Positions 45,253 through 54,266 are shown, counted from the stretch's first letter. The stretch: 64,000 nucleotides of DNA from Nakamurella alba (GCF_009707545.1 NZ_WLYK01000006.1:124001-188000); one strand, 5' to 3'. Notes: a model not told the origin generated them from the sequence alone. Numbers and translations: made by a program.

Positions 45253-45726
45253 ATGAACGAAAACACCCCATCGGCTTTGATCGTGCAGGTGGGAGCCTCC
45301 CGGCGTACCCGGTTTCAGCGCGCGGTCCTTGGCGTCGCGGCGCTGCTCCCTGTCCTGTCGACCCCAGGCTGTGCGCCCACTGCCTGCACTCTGACGGGGG
45401 CCGAGAACACCTTGACCATTCAGGTCTCGGACGACATCTGGGGTCCGGCCCGGTCGATGACCTGGTGCATCGACTCCGACTGCCGGGTGCATGCGATCAC
45501 ACCCGGGGGCAGCCCGCCGGTGATCCTGGTCGACGACCGGGTCGGCGAGGCTCCCATCCTCGTCGAGGTCCGGTTGGCCGGGGAGAACAACACTCTCCTC
45601 GCATCCGGCAGCACGACTCTCACGCCAACGGTGTTCCAACCGAACGGTCCCGATTGCGATCCGATCACCTGGCAGGCGGGTGCGCTCCTGACGAAGGATG
45701 GCCTGACCCCGATTCCGTCCGGGTAG
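45253..45726 (+). CDS. Small exported protein
   Basis: 157 residues. A basic then hydrophobic N-terminus (RRTRFQRAVLGVAALLPVLS) ends in TPGC, an imperfect lipobox. Four further cysteines (ACTL, WCIDSDC, DCD) suggest disulfides. Start ATG 45253 is uncertain. Not recognised. Confidence 0.5.
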   Translation: MNENTPSALIVQVGASRRTRFQRAVLGVAALLPVLSTPGCAPTACTLTGAENTLTIQVSDDIWGPARSMTWCIDSDCRVHAITPGGSPPVILVDDRVGEAPILVEVRLAGENNTLLASGSTTLTPTVFQPNGPDCDPITWQAGALLTKDGLTPIPSG

Positions 45727-45812
45727 GCATGGCCGACCGGTTCCGAAGTGTGGGCAGAATGTGGTCAGGCGCAGCCGCAGGACTGCCTGACACTGAGTCA
45801 CCGGAGATGCAG
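45727..45812 (+). pseudogene. Remnant of an integrase 3' end outside attL
   Basis: GTGTGGGCAGAATGTGG at 45748 matches the tail of the tyrosine-integrase gene at 59909. In both places it lies exactly 65 bases before the AACAGCCCCTGACC that opens the att repeat. The translated tail here is SVGRMWSG, against SVGKMWAK in the intact gene. It looks like the end of a second, related element. Confidence 0.6.
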
Positions 45813-45887
45813 AACAGCCCCTGACCTGCGGTTTCCCGCGAGGATCAGGGGCTGCTGCGTGGCGGTAGCGACGGGATTTGAACCCAT
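45813..45887. repeat. attL of the integrative element
   Basis: 75 bases, 74 identical to 59974-60048. It contains the tRNA-Ser 3' part and the terminator stem that follows (AGCCCCTGA / TCAGGGGCT). The single difference (45872) falls in the T-arm. Confidence 0.93.
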
Positions 45888-45977
45888 CCAGAGCCCCTGG
45901 TCACGGTGATCAAAATGCCGCTGACCTGCGGAAATGCTTCCAGCAGCTGTGGTCAAATTCGGCCCTTTTTCAGCAGA

Positions 45978-46000
45978 GTGTGGGCAAAATGTGGGCAAAA
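45978..46000. promoter_or_regulatory. Left integrase arm-type sites
   Basis: Two tandem copies of TGTGGGCAAAA. The same pair occurs at the other end of the element. Paired direct repeats near each end are typical arm sites of tyrosine integrases. Confidence 0.55.
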
Positions 46001-46138
46001 GAATGATCTTGAAGAAGTTGATCTTGCCCCCGACCGGCGGCCTGCCGGTCGCTCGATGCCACCGCCTCGGAGCGGAGCAACACCTTCCGGGCACGGGCTG
46101 ACGGTCCGCGAGCTGTCCGCGCACAAGCGCTGGGTGTC

Positions 46139-46693
46139 TCAGTCCCTTGGGAGGAGTCCCTCTTCGTAGGCCCAGGCGAACAGGCTTGCTCCGCTCGTGA
46201 TCGGCAGAAACATGTCGGTGTCCAGCAGCGCGTCGATGACGGCGATGGCCAGGTCCCGGTCTCTGTCGAAGACGGTCGCCCACGCCTCGATGACGATCCA
46301 CATCGTGTCGCGAGACTCGATCCCTCGAAGTTCGGCCTGGGCCGCCGCGGCCCGGTCGTCGAGCACTGCGACAAGCCCCCGGTGAAGTGCGCATGCGATC
46401 ACGGCGCATTCACCGAGGTGTTTCAGCGGGCCGCCGCCCAGAGCAGCCTTGACCTCGAGCTGCGTCCACGCCTCCGCTTCGGTCAGCACCGTCTGCTCGA
46501 CCCAGAGCAGTCCTTCGGGAGCAGCGATCCCGGGATACCTGTCCCGACCGTTCTGAATCTCGGCGTGAACCTCGGCGGGTATGACGATGATCCCGCCGGG
46601 AGCGACTTGGTGGAGTACCTCCACATGCCCCGCGCGAGACAGGTGGGTGTAGGTACTCGTATCCACGACCCAAGCCGCGGCGCTGCCGGTCAT
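46139..46693 (-). CDS. PIN-like domain protein
   Basis: 184 residues. The first acidic residue is in WVVDTSTYTHLSRAG, later ones in AEVHAEIQNG and GECAVIACA (Glu) plus VLDDRAA, the spread expected of a PIN nuclease (DUF3368-like). Its ATG overlaps the stop of the XRE-ImmA gene (ATGA). By analogy with XRE/ImmA-PIN pairs this is the likely toxin or effector. Confidence 0.75.
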   Translation of the reverse strand: MTGSAAAWVVDTSTYTHLSRAGHVEVLHQVAPGGIIVIPAEVHAEIQNGRDRYPGIAAPEGLLWVEQTVLTEAEAWTQLEVKAALGGGPLKHLGECAVIACALHRGLVAVLDDRAAAAQAELRGIESRDTMWIVIEAWATVFDRDRDLAIAVIDALLDTDMFLPITSGASLFAWAYEEGLLPRD

Positions 46694-47805
46694 CGGGTCA
46701 GGGCTTCGTGTCCCTCGAATGCTCGCCGCAGGCGTTGCTTGTCGTCCAGCGGTTGCGGAAGGTCGTCGATGGTCAGGAGCCCGTGCAGCAGTTCCAACGT
46801 TCGCGCCGGCGTCAGGACCCCTGCCGCATATCCGTTGAGGCACGCCGCGACGTAACCAGGCGACAGGTACGGCGCCGTCAGCTCGTCAGACCACGAGAGG
46901 CCCAGCCGCAGATAATCGCCCCGCCTCGGCTCGTCCGACGCGAGTTGTTCTCGTTCCTCGCGGGTGATGAGGTCCAGGTTCCGCAGCTGGCCGATCACGG
47001 CAGTCCACGAGAGACGGAACTCGACGCCGACCGCGAGCGCTCGATCGCGCGTCGAGAGTTGGCTATGCGCGCGCCACATGTTGGTGACGCCGGTGCGAGG
47101 ACCGAGAAAGTGGATCGCGAAGGAGTCGATCCACATCTCGGCGTCGAAACCCGCCTGCGAGTCGTAGGCATCGCCGAACAGCCAGTGCCCGAGCTCATGC
47201 GCCAGCGTCATCCGGCGCCGCCCCGAGTCGGCGTCACCGTTGACGACCGTCGCCCCGGCAACCCGACCCTCGGAGTCGACCTGGACACATGCACCGTCCG
47301 GGCCGGACCGACCGAGCGCGGGCGCCCAGGTGTAGAGACCGAACACCTCGCATACCCGGCCCAGGTCCTTGACCGGACCGTCGCCCATGCCGGCCTCCCG
47401 CCGGAACTTGGCCGCGACCCGCTCGGCCTCAGCATGGGTCCGAGGAGTCCTCGCAGCTGGGTCTCTGTCCGCTGACGTCAGCAGACCCATGGCCAGCAGC
47501 GTCCGCACTTCACCGGCGAACTGATCGACTTCCACGTCAAGCCCGAGCGTCGAGTCATGATCGGCGTGCGGCGCGGCCCGCCGATTCACCGCAGCCTGGA
47601 CAGGCGGCTCGACGAAGTACGACAGCGGTCGTCCCAGCAACTGGGCGAGCGTGACCAGCTCGGGCACGCGAAGGTTGCGGTCACCCCGCTCCAAGTGCGA
47701 GATCGCAGCACGATCGAGCTTGAGCTCTCTCGCGACCGCGTCCTGGGTCATGCCGGCGAGCTCGCGCGCCTCCGCGAGCCGCCGACCCAACCGAACCTTG
47801 TCCAT
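46690..47805 (-). CDS. XRE regulator with ImmA/IrrE metallopeptidase domain
   Basis: 371 residues. N-terminal HTH (GRRLAEARELAGMTQDAVAR...ISHLERGDR) and, from about residue 170, a COG2856 peptidase with HELGHWLFGDA. Such proteins bind their own promoter and cut a repressor or antitoxin on a signal. ATG 47805 lacks a ribosome site, so the message may be leaderless; TTG 47832 is an alternative. Coupled to the PIN gene. Confidence 0.88.
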   Translation of the reverse strand: MDKVRLGRRLAEARELAGMTQDAVARELKLDRAAISHLERGDRNLRVPELVTLAQLLGRPLSYFVEPPVQAAVNRRAAPHADHDSTLGLDVEVDQFAGEVRTLLAMGLLTSADRDPAARTPRTHAEAERVAAKFRREAGMGDGPVKDLGRVCEVFGLYTWAPALGRSGPDGACVQVDSEGRVAGATVVNGDADSGRRRMTLAHELGHWLFGDAYDSQAGFDAEMWIDSFAIHFLGPRTGVTNMWRAHSQLSTRDRALAVGVEFRLSWTAVIGQLRNLDLITREEREQLASDEPRRGDYLRLGLSWSDELTAPYLSPGYVAACLNGYAAGVLTPARTLELLHGLLTIDDLPQPLDDKQRLRRAFEGHEALTR

Positions 47806-47885
47806 GTGTGAGATTTTCGCACAGACGCGCAATGGTCTTCAGCCCAGAGCCGTCTGAGGTTGGTCTGGGTCCGGGCCGAACCGCG

Positions 47886-49331
47886 TCATCCTCTTTCACT
47901 GTCCGAGCGCGGTTGCAAGGATCGGTACCTCCGCTCGAACGCAGACGACAGACTGGCAGCAGACCCGCCTACAGTCTCCGAGCGCCGGGACATGTCGCCA
48001 GAGCGCCCCGCGAAGTCATGGATCTGGGCAGCGACCCGGGGCTGGCCGCAGTCCTTTGCCGCTCGACCGACGAGACGCAGCACCCCGAGCAGTTCGACGA
48101 TCAGGTCTGGTCGTCCTGCACTCGGAAGCGATCGCGCTGCGATCGCGGCGTGCGGTGAGAACGGACGTCGACCGCCGTGACCTCGGCGACGCGGGGCCCG
48201 TAGCTGGGCGAGGTTGCTCAGCACCGCGATCGTCTCAACGATCGGGTCCCGGTCGTCCCAGTCAGCCGCCAGGGACCAGGCCGCCAGGACACCGGCGAGC
48301 TCTCCTGCGGCATCCGCCCACCCGCGGACATCGCCCAGCGGGACCGTTCGCTGCCGCTGGTTCATGGACCTCAGTTCCGTGACCGCGCGATGCACGACCA
48401 TCTGGAGGTCGGCCGGCCGTTGTGGGTGACCAACAGTTGGCGGGGTCCCCCGCCAGACCGCGACGGCCTGGGCGGTCGCATCCGGCGAGTCACCCCATCT
48501 GCTCCGGAGCCTGGGCAGCGTCAGATCCTTCGCCAGATGTCCGCCGCCGAAGAACCGCTCACCCTCCCCGGCCAGGGCCACCTTGTAGCCGACCACGGCG
48601 CTGGTGCCGCCTGCGGCGTAGTACGGCGCGACCCGAACACCCTCGGCCCGCAGGTGTTGCACGAACTCCGCCTCTGTCATGGCCATCGTCGCCGCTGCCC
48701 GGACATAGCGTTCCAGGATCCGCCGTGACGGTTCCCGGCCGGTGCGTTCCTGCAGTTGCAGCTCCGCGTAGGTCAAGCCTCTGCTGCCGACGCCGAGAGT
48801 GGCGCTCTGGAGGCGGCGCAGACCGTGTTCGACCTCCAGTGCCCGGCAGGCCTGCTGCGCCTTGGTGAAGTCGTGGAAGGTGTTGATGAACGACCCGTCA
48901 TCCCGCACAGCGGAGACGACCAGATGGATGTGATCGTTGCCGGCCTTGCTGGTGCCGTGGTGGATGGCCAGCCACGGCACCCCCGGCTCACCAAGGTCGT
49001 CGGAGGTCCAGCCCATCTTGCGAATGAACCCGGCCGCGATGGCACCCCACTGCTCGTCGGTGAGCGGCGGGTCGCCGGCCTTGATCGACAACGAGCACTG
49101 CCACACCACCCCACGACCCGGTGCCCTCCCGGTGACCAGGGAGGGCAACGCCAACTCATCCGCCAGTGCCTTGGCATCCCGGCGGTCCAGGATCCCGGCA
49201 GGCCCGTACGCCTGGATCACGGCGTCGGCGGCCACTATGTGCGGATCCCGGTGCTCATTCGCCCGCCCCGGACCGACCAGGTACTGCAGCAGCCCGTGGA
49301 AGTCGTTTCCCCGGGTGACCTTCGGAATCAA
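47886..49331 (-). CDS. MobP-type relaxase
   Basis: 481 residues. N-terminal relaxase domain (PF03432 type): the metal-binding His cluster is HHGTSKAGNDHIHLVVSAV, and the likely nucleophile Tyr is in the first 20 residues (LLQYLVG). The C-terminal half is helical and not recognised. The start is TTG 49331, with GAGGAGGG right before it. It would nick oriT for transfer using another element's secretion system. Confidence 0.88.
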   Translation of the reverse strand: MIPKVTRGNDFHGLLQYLVGPGRANEHRDPHIVAADAVIQAYGPAGILDRRDAKALADELALPSLVTGRAPGRGVVWQCSLSIKAGDPPLTDEQWGAIAAGFIRKMGWTSDDLGEPGVPWLAIHHGTSKAGNDHIHLVVSAVRDDGSFINTFHDFTKAQQACRALEVEHGLRRLQSATLGVGSRGLTYAELQLQERTGREPSRRILERYVRAAATMAMTEAEFVQHLRAEGVRVAPYYAAGGTSAVVGYKVALAGEGERFFGGGHLAKDLTLPRLRSRWGDSPDATAQAVAVWRGTPPTVGHPQRPADLQMVVHRAVTELRSMNQRQRTVPLGDVRGWADAAGELAGVLAAWSLAADWDDRDPIVETIAVLSNLAQLRAPRRRGHGGRRPFSPHAAIAARSLPSAGRPDLIVELLGVLRLVGRAAKDCGQPRVAAQIHDFAGRSGDMSRRSETVGGSAASLSSAFERRYRSLQPRSDSERG

Positions 49332-49893
49332 CGCCCACCCTCCTCAATGATCGGCCCCATGGGCACCTGCCTCCCCGGCCGGAGCCCGACCGGACAACCT
49401 GTCACCCCGGTCACCGACGCGAGCGTTCTGCTCGCAGCCGTCGCCAAATTCGACCGTGCACCTATGGCAAAAGCCTCGTTTCCTTGCAAGAACTTCGATT
49501 GACTTTCATCTTTTGTCGGTGGTGAGGACTGGATTCCAGAACCAGCCGAACGGCTTTCGCCGTTCCGTTGTCTCTTGCCCAGCGCAGCGACTCCGCGAGG
49601 AGGTCTGCACCACAGGGTATCCCGCTCCGCGGTGTGGTGTGACGGGCTGGGATTATCCCGCCACATAACTTGCTCCCGACCTCTCCTACGGCAGACGTCC
49701 CGGAGAGTGCTTTCGATCCCGAGGCACTTGTTCCCCCAACCCCGACGCCACTGGGATCCTGAATGTCGCGAATGGCAGGCGGTCACCATTTCAAGCGCCC
49801 GGAAGCCAAAGGCGACGCTCCGCGAGAGACGAAAAACATCGGAATCCAACGAGCCACCGATCCGCGCTTTGCGCTCACCGAAGGAGAAGAACC
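49332..49893. promoter_or_regulatory. Relaxase upstream region, candidate oriT
   Basis: 562 bases without a credible gene. Two hairpins stand out: GAACGGC-TTTC-GCCGTTC (about 49547-49564) and CACCACA...TGTGGTG (about 49608-49640). oriT normally lies beside the relaxase gene, so this is the place to look. A leftward open frame here has no family features. Confidence 0.4.
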
Positions 49894-49983
49894 ATGACAG
49901 GCATCGACGAGCGCTCCGTCCCCATCGGCCATCCCGGGCGGTGGAGCCGATCCGAGCGGTGCTCGTGCCAGCCCCGAACCTGA
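49894..49983 (+). pseudogene. Small ORF cut by the IS1634 insertion
   Basis: AAGGAG leads to ATG 49894; 29 residues with CSC near the end, stopping at TGA in the IS border. Removing the IS and one CCCGAA copy restores a 38-residue frame ending ARIAVVR, whose stop overlaps ATG 51785 of the ArdC-type gene. So it once led that operon. Confidence 0.6.
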
Positions 49984-51747
49984 GTTAGGACACTTGCTTA
50001 GTGCCCCGGATCGGGTTGGAGTGCTGTCAGGATCTGTTGCTGGGCGGGCGGGATCCGGGGTGGGAAGTCCTGGATCGCGCCGTTGATCTCGATGGTCGCG
50101 GTCCGTAGCGGCCGGAGTTGTTTCACGACGTTCGCGATCGCCAGGCCGGTGCGTTCCTGGACGGCTCGGGACACGGCCAGGGCTGCGAAAACGATGGTCA
50201 GGTGGGCTTCGATCGCGTCTTTGGTGCGGTGGAACATCGGCCTGGCGCGGAGGTCTGTTTTCGACATGCGAAAGGACTGCTCGATGGTCCACAGGTGGTG
50301 ATACTTCGTAATCACCTCCGCTGCCGGCATCGTGGTGACCGGCAGGTTCGTGACGTAGCCCTTCAACCCGATCAGCTCCCGGGCTCGTTGCAGGGCCTTC
50401 TCGTCCAGGTGCCGGTCCTTGCCCGCGATCTTCACGAACCTGGTCGCCCGCACCGCGCGTCCCTCATCGACCACGGCACGGGCTTTGGCTTCCTGCGCGT
50501 TCAGGGTCACGGTGTCCCGGCGGGCCCGCGGCGCCGAGTACTGCCAGATCGCCCGCCAGGCCACCGGGTCACCGTCGGGGTCGAACACCGGCTCGGCCCG
50601 CTTGTTGACATCGTTGACCTGGTCCCGCGCCGTTCGAGGGGTCACCGTGTCGATGATCTGCCCATCGGTGAAACGGGTTCCGTTCCAACGGAAATGGGAC
50701 GCCAGATCACCGGGCGCCTTCACGGTGCGGGACCCCACGATGAATCCCAGACCGGCAGCGTCCAGCTCGGCGAGGTTGCCCACCGACAACATCCCCACAT
50801 CCGCCGCGACGATCATCGGAACCTCGAGATCGTGGCGGGCCCGGAAATGGTTGATGATCGGCACGATCGTCCTGGTCTCTGCCGTGTTCCCCTCGAAACA
50901 GCCGATCTCCAAAGGGAAACCGGACCGGTCCACCAGCAACCCGACGACGATCTGCGGGTCCACCCGACGTTCCTTGGAGAACCCAACCTTGCGCAGGTCG
51001 TCTTCCTTCTCGGCCTCGAAGTACAAGGTCGTGACGTCGTAGAGCACCAACCCGAGCCCACCGGTCTTCCCGGCATGCTCGAAGCACTTCACAGCCAACC
51101 GGTCCCGGTAGTTGCCCGGGCCGACCGCGGCCAGGTGCCGCTGCACCGTCCGGTAGGCAGGCGGCTCTGCTCCCAGATCGGCCAGCACCCGCAGGGCATC
51201 GATCTTCGAACCCGGCTCCACGATCCGGGCGATCACCAGGTCCCGGAACACCTCATCACCCAGCGCACCGAAACCCAACTGGTCATACACCGAGGCCAGA
51301 ACCTCGAACAGCAACCGTGAACTCGCGCCCACCGTCCGACCCGCACCGGCGGTCACCGCACGACCCGGCACAGTCGGCACAGGCGGCACCGCTGTGATCA
51401 CCCCGGACCCTGCCCGCCAATCGGCGATCTGGTCCATCCGCACCACTTCCGCCGGCACCTCGACATCGAACATGCCCTGACCTGCAGTGATGAACCTGTT
51501 CGCCTGCTCGATCAGCAGTCCCAACTCCGCATCTGTGTGCGCCGAACCCACATGCTCGACGATCTCCCGACGCCCAGCCACCTTCCGCGCAACCTGGACC
51601 GCGACCGCGCCCGACGCGGTCCGCACCTTCCGCACGAACACCTGCGAACCCTACCCGTTAGTGCCCCAACCAGCCCTTCCCAGCGAGCAAACCAGCAGTT
51701 CAGAGCCATGCAAACCGAGAATCCCGCCGGCCGTGTCCTAACTCAGG
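49979..51747. mobile_element. IS1634-family insertion sequence
   Basis: Perfect 15-base inverted ends CCTGAGTTAGGACAC (49979-49993 and 51733-51747), 1,769 bases, and a 6-base target duplication CCCGAA (49973-49978 and 51748-51753). Intact, so recent. Confidence 0.92.
49998..51641 (-). CDS. IS1634-family transposase
   Basis: 547 residues, full length. DDE residues appear in LVLYDVTTLYFE (D), IVAADVGMLS (D) and LWTIEQSFRMSK (E) with the IS4-like YREK-type E context. Start GTG 51641. The only gene of its IS. Confidence 0.92.
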   Translation of the reverse strand: MFVRKVRTASGAVAVQVARKVAGRREIVEHVGSAHTDAELGLLIEQANRFITAGQGMFDVEVPAEVVRMDQIADWRAGSGVITAVPPVPTVPGRAVTAGAGRTVGASSRLLFEVLASVYDQLGFGALGDEVFRDLVIARIVEPGSKIDALRVLADLGAEPPAYRTVQRHLAAVGPGNYRDRLAVKCFEHAGKTGGLGLVLYDVTTLYFEAEKEDDLRKVGFSKERRVDPQIVVGLLVDRSGFPLEIGCFEGNTAETRTIVPIINHFRARHDLEVPMIVAADVGMLSVGNLAELDAAGLGFIVGSRTVKAPGDLASHFRWNGTRFTDGQIIDTVTPRTARDQVNDVNKRAEPVFDPDGDPVAWRAIWQYSAPRARRDTVTLNAQEAKARAVVDEGRAVRATRFVKIAGKDRHLDEKALQRARELIGLKGYVTNLPVTTMPAAEVITKYHHLWTIEQSFRMSKTDLRARPMFHRTKDAIEAHLTIVFAALAVSRAVQERTGLAIANVVKQLRPLRTATIEINGAIQDFPPRIPPAQQQILTALQPDPGH

Positions 51748-51784
51748 CCCGAACCGGCGTCGCACGCATCGCGGTGGTGCGGTG

Positions 51785-52413
51785 ATGGCCGGCGAGAGGG
51801 TGTTGCCGGAAGAGGAGCTGGCGCGCCGCCGGGAAGTGGCGGCGGCGAGGGTGCGGGCCTCCCACGACCTAATGGTGGCGGGGGTGCGGGACCTGGTCAC
51901 CGGCAAGGACTGTGCGGCCTATCTGCGGTTCGCGGCCCGGTTCCTCTCGTACTCGTTCAACAACTCGATGCTGATCTTCCTGCAGCGCCCGGACGCCACC
52001 ATGGTCACCGGTTACCGGGCGTGGCAGCAACTGGGCCTGCAGGTCCGCCGCGGGGAGAAGGGCATCGCGCGATCTTCGCCCCGGTCACCCGCCGCCGCAC
52101 CGACGGACAAAGCGCCGGGGAGACAGGTGTGCATGGTGGGGAGACAGGCGCATCCGCCGGGGAGACAGGTGCATCCGGCGGGATGACAGGTGGCCGCGGC
52201 GGTGGGGAGACAGGTGTCAAACCTGTCACCCCGACCGCGCATCTCGCCGGTGCCGGGGAAACAGGTGCCCCGTTGAGGGCGGGGCGTCGGATGGTCGGGG
52301 TGCGGATGGTGTCGGTCTTCAACGTCTCGCAGACCGACCCGATCGAACCCAGCGCCGAACTCCTCCTGGTGAGGCCGCGGCTGCTGGACGAGGAGCAGGG
52401 CGCCGAGCTATAA
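51785..52413 (+). pseudogene. ArdC-type antirestriction gene, frameshifted
   Basis: The N-terminal DUF1738/ArdC part (FNNSMLIFLQRPDATMVTGY, AWQQLGLQVRRGEKGI) is in frame. At about 52068 a GCGCG where GCG is expected moves the frame by two bases, and IFAPVTRRR continues in another frame. A run of heptads based on GETG interrupts the conserved part, then VFNVSQTDPIEP. It stops at 52413, well short of a full ArdC with its metallopeptidase domain. Confidence 0.75.
52117..52264. repeat. 21-bp period repeats in the ArdC-type pseudogene
   Basis: GGGGAGACAGG at 52117, 52138, 52159 and 52204, with variants at 52180 and 52254. It encodes GETG heptads. Next to it GACAGGT-GTCAA-ACCTGTC forms a small hairpin. 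Confidence 0.75.
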
Positions 52414-52836
52414 GCGACGATGGAGCGGCAGCCCACCGGACGCGGATTCGAGCTCCAGCGTGGCGAGTGTGGCGGCGCGAACGGCTGCGTCGACTTCGGC
52501 GACCGCTTGGTCAGGGTCCACGACGACGTGACCACGTTGCAGGCCACCAAGACCCACGCTCACGGACGTACTCCTCGGGCAGGATGAGCGGGGCCAGGTC
52601 CCGCAGGTGGGTCCAGATGGCGACCTGGTCGCGCATGGCCAGCTGGTCGAAGACGGCCCAGGTGATGTTGCCGATCGAGACAATCAGCGCTTCCCCGGCC
52701 CGTCCGTGGCGGATCATGTCCAGGTGCTGGCGCGGGTGGCGACGGTGAGCTCGTGATGGCCCCGCTCCGGGACCTTGCAGCGGTTTGCCGACTGGGAGGA
52801 ACCGGGTCCCGGCCTCCAGGACCGGTCCAGCAAGAT
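52414..52836 (-). pseudogene. Gene remnants before the chimeric recombinase
   Basis: No intact gene. A leftward stretch (about 52714-52511) reads EALIVSIGNITWAVFDQLAM and LRDLAPLILPEEYV, protein-like but lacking both ends. I cannot name it. Confidence 0.4.
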
Positions 52837-53922
52837 CTAGGTGTACTGCACAGGGAGGTTGGTCAACAGGCTGATGGGCGGTTGGTTCCCGATGGCGGTG
52901 TGGAGCCGGTGGTGATTGTAGAAGTGGATCAAGCTGGGCAGTGCTGCGCGGCGCTCGCCGTCTGACTGGTAGCGGCGGGCGTAAGCCCAGCCGTCGGCCA
53001 AGGTGCGGTGGAAGCCTTCGATCTTGCCATTGGTCTGCGGCCGGTAGGGGCGTGTGCGCTTCGCGGTGATCTCGAGCTCGGCGCACGTGTCCCGCCACAG
53101 GAACGAGCGGTAGCAGGACCCGTTGTCGGAGAGCACCCGCTGCGTCTGGATACCGCGATCGGCGAACCATGCCACCGCGTTGCGGAGCACATCGACTGCA
53201 GTGCTTGACTTCTCATTGCCGGGGATCTCGGCGTAGGCGACCCGGGAACGATCATCGATGACGGTGTGGACGTAGTTGACGCCGGTGCGCGGTTCCCCGC
53301 GATGGTTGCGGTTCCCGGTCCGCTCCGCGGTCGCCGACCGGTTCTTCTCGCCCTGCTGCCGGCCGACGAACCGGTGCCCGCCACCGTCCGGGACGCTGCC
53401 GAACTTCGTCACATCCACGTGCAGCATCGCCCCGGGAGCATCGTGCTCGTAGCGGCGGATCGGCTCACACACCACCCGGTCGATCTGCCGAAGCCGAGAG
53501 ATCCTGCACCGCAACAACACTGCATCAACCGTCGAGGCCGGCAGCTGCAGCTTCCCGGCGATCTGCACCGGCCCGAGCCGATGCCGCCACCGCAGCGCGA
53601 CGATCTGCCGCTTGACCGGGTCTGTGGGGTCGTGCAGGGTTCCGCCTAGAGAGAGTGCGACCTGGCGGGCGACCAGCTCGTCGGCGATCGCGCGGGCGTC
53701 GGTCACTGAGCGGGCGAGCCGGTCGAGCTTGGTGACTGCGAGGGTGTCGCCGGCCTGCACCGCGGCGAGGGCCTCCCGGAGGCCGGGGCGGGACCGGGTG
53801 GTGTGGGTCAGCCCTTGGTCGACGTAGATCCGGTCGGGGGCGACGCCCAAGGCGACGAGCTGCTGTCGTTGCGCTGTGAGGTCCTGCTCGTCCGTTGAGC
53901 AGCGCGCATATCCGACGATCAT
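52837..53922 (-). CDS. Chimera: serine recombinase N-terminus fused to IS481-type DDE transposase
   Basis: 361 residues in one frame. Residues 1-105 are a resolvase catalytic domain (MIVGYARCSTDEQDLTAQRQ with the nucleophile Ser, then AVTKLDRLARSVTDA). From about residue 109 the sequence turns into an IS481-type transposase lacking its N-terminal HTH (QIAGKLQLPASTVDAVL, HVDVTKFG, DDRSRVAY, VLSDNGSCYRS, RPYRPQTNGKIEGFHRTL), complete to the C-terminus. GGGGAGG before ATG 53922. It may be a junction of two elements or a fusion that kept activity. Confidence 0.85.
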   Translation of the reverse strand: MIVGYARCSTDEQDLTAQRQQLVALGVAPDRIYVDQGLTHTTRSRPGLREALAAVQAGDTLAVTKLDRLARSVTDARAIADELVARQVALSLGGTLHDPTDPVKRQIVALRWRHRLGPVQIAGKLQLPASTVDAVLLRCRISRLRQIDRVVCEPIRRYEHDAPGAMLHVDVTKFGSVPDGGGHRFVGRQQGEKNRSATAERTGNRNHRGEPRTGVNYVHTVIDDRSRVAYAEIPGNEKSSTAVDVLRNAVAWFADRGIQTQRVLSDNGSCYRSFLWRDTCAELEITAKRTRPYRPQTNGKIEGFHRTLADGWAYARRYQSDGERRAALPSLIHFYNHHRLHTAIGNQPPISLLTNLPVQYT

Positions 53923-54266
53923 GCGAACCCCCTCCCCTCTCCCGGTGATGCCACGGCATCACCCCCGCACAGTCTCATCTGAACGACCTCCGCTGAGACT
54001 CCCCCGGACTAAGTAGATGAGACTGGCTCACCTGCGGTTATTGGTTACCGCGCGGGTCCGACAGAGCGGTCTCGGGTAGAGATCCTCTGATGAGATCCCC
54101 TTAGAGGCGCCGGTGGGCGGGTCGATCGATGACCTCCGGGTCAGAGCAGCGGCCAGACACATTGCGGGTGGGCACTCCCGGGGCAAGTCGCGAAGATGGC
54201 GGCGAACGCGAACCATCGCTGCGCGGGTCATGTTGCATTTCGGTGGGGTGCGGTTGTCTTAGGGGT
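53923..54266. promoter_or_regulatory. Recombination-site-like inverted repeats and promoter region
   Basis: GGTGATGCC-AC-GGCATCACC (53944-53963) is a perfect 20-bp palindrome, and CAGTCTCATCT (53970-53980) has its exact reverse complement at 54015-54025. Serine resolvases act at such sites beside their gene. The rest (54026-54266) holds no gene and should carry the sigma-factor promoter. Confidence 0.55.

Noticed and set aside
45798..46409. Leftward frame across attL
   Set aside because: Reads through the att repeat and the PIN gene; artefact of repeats.
49328..49849. Leftward 173-residue open frame upstream of the relaxase
   Set aside because: No family features, mixed composition, and it would replace a good ribosome site for the relaxase; left as non-coding.
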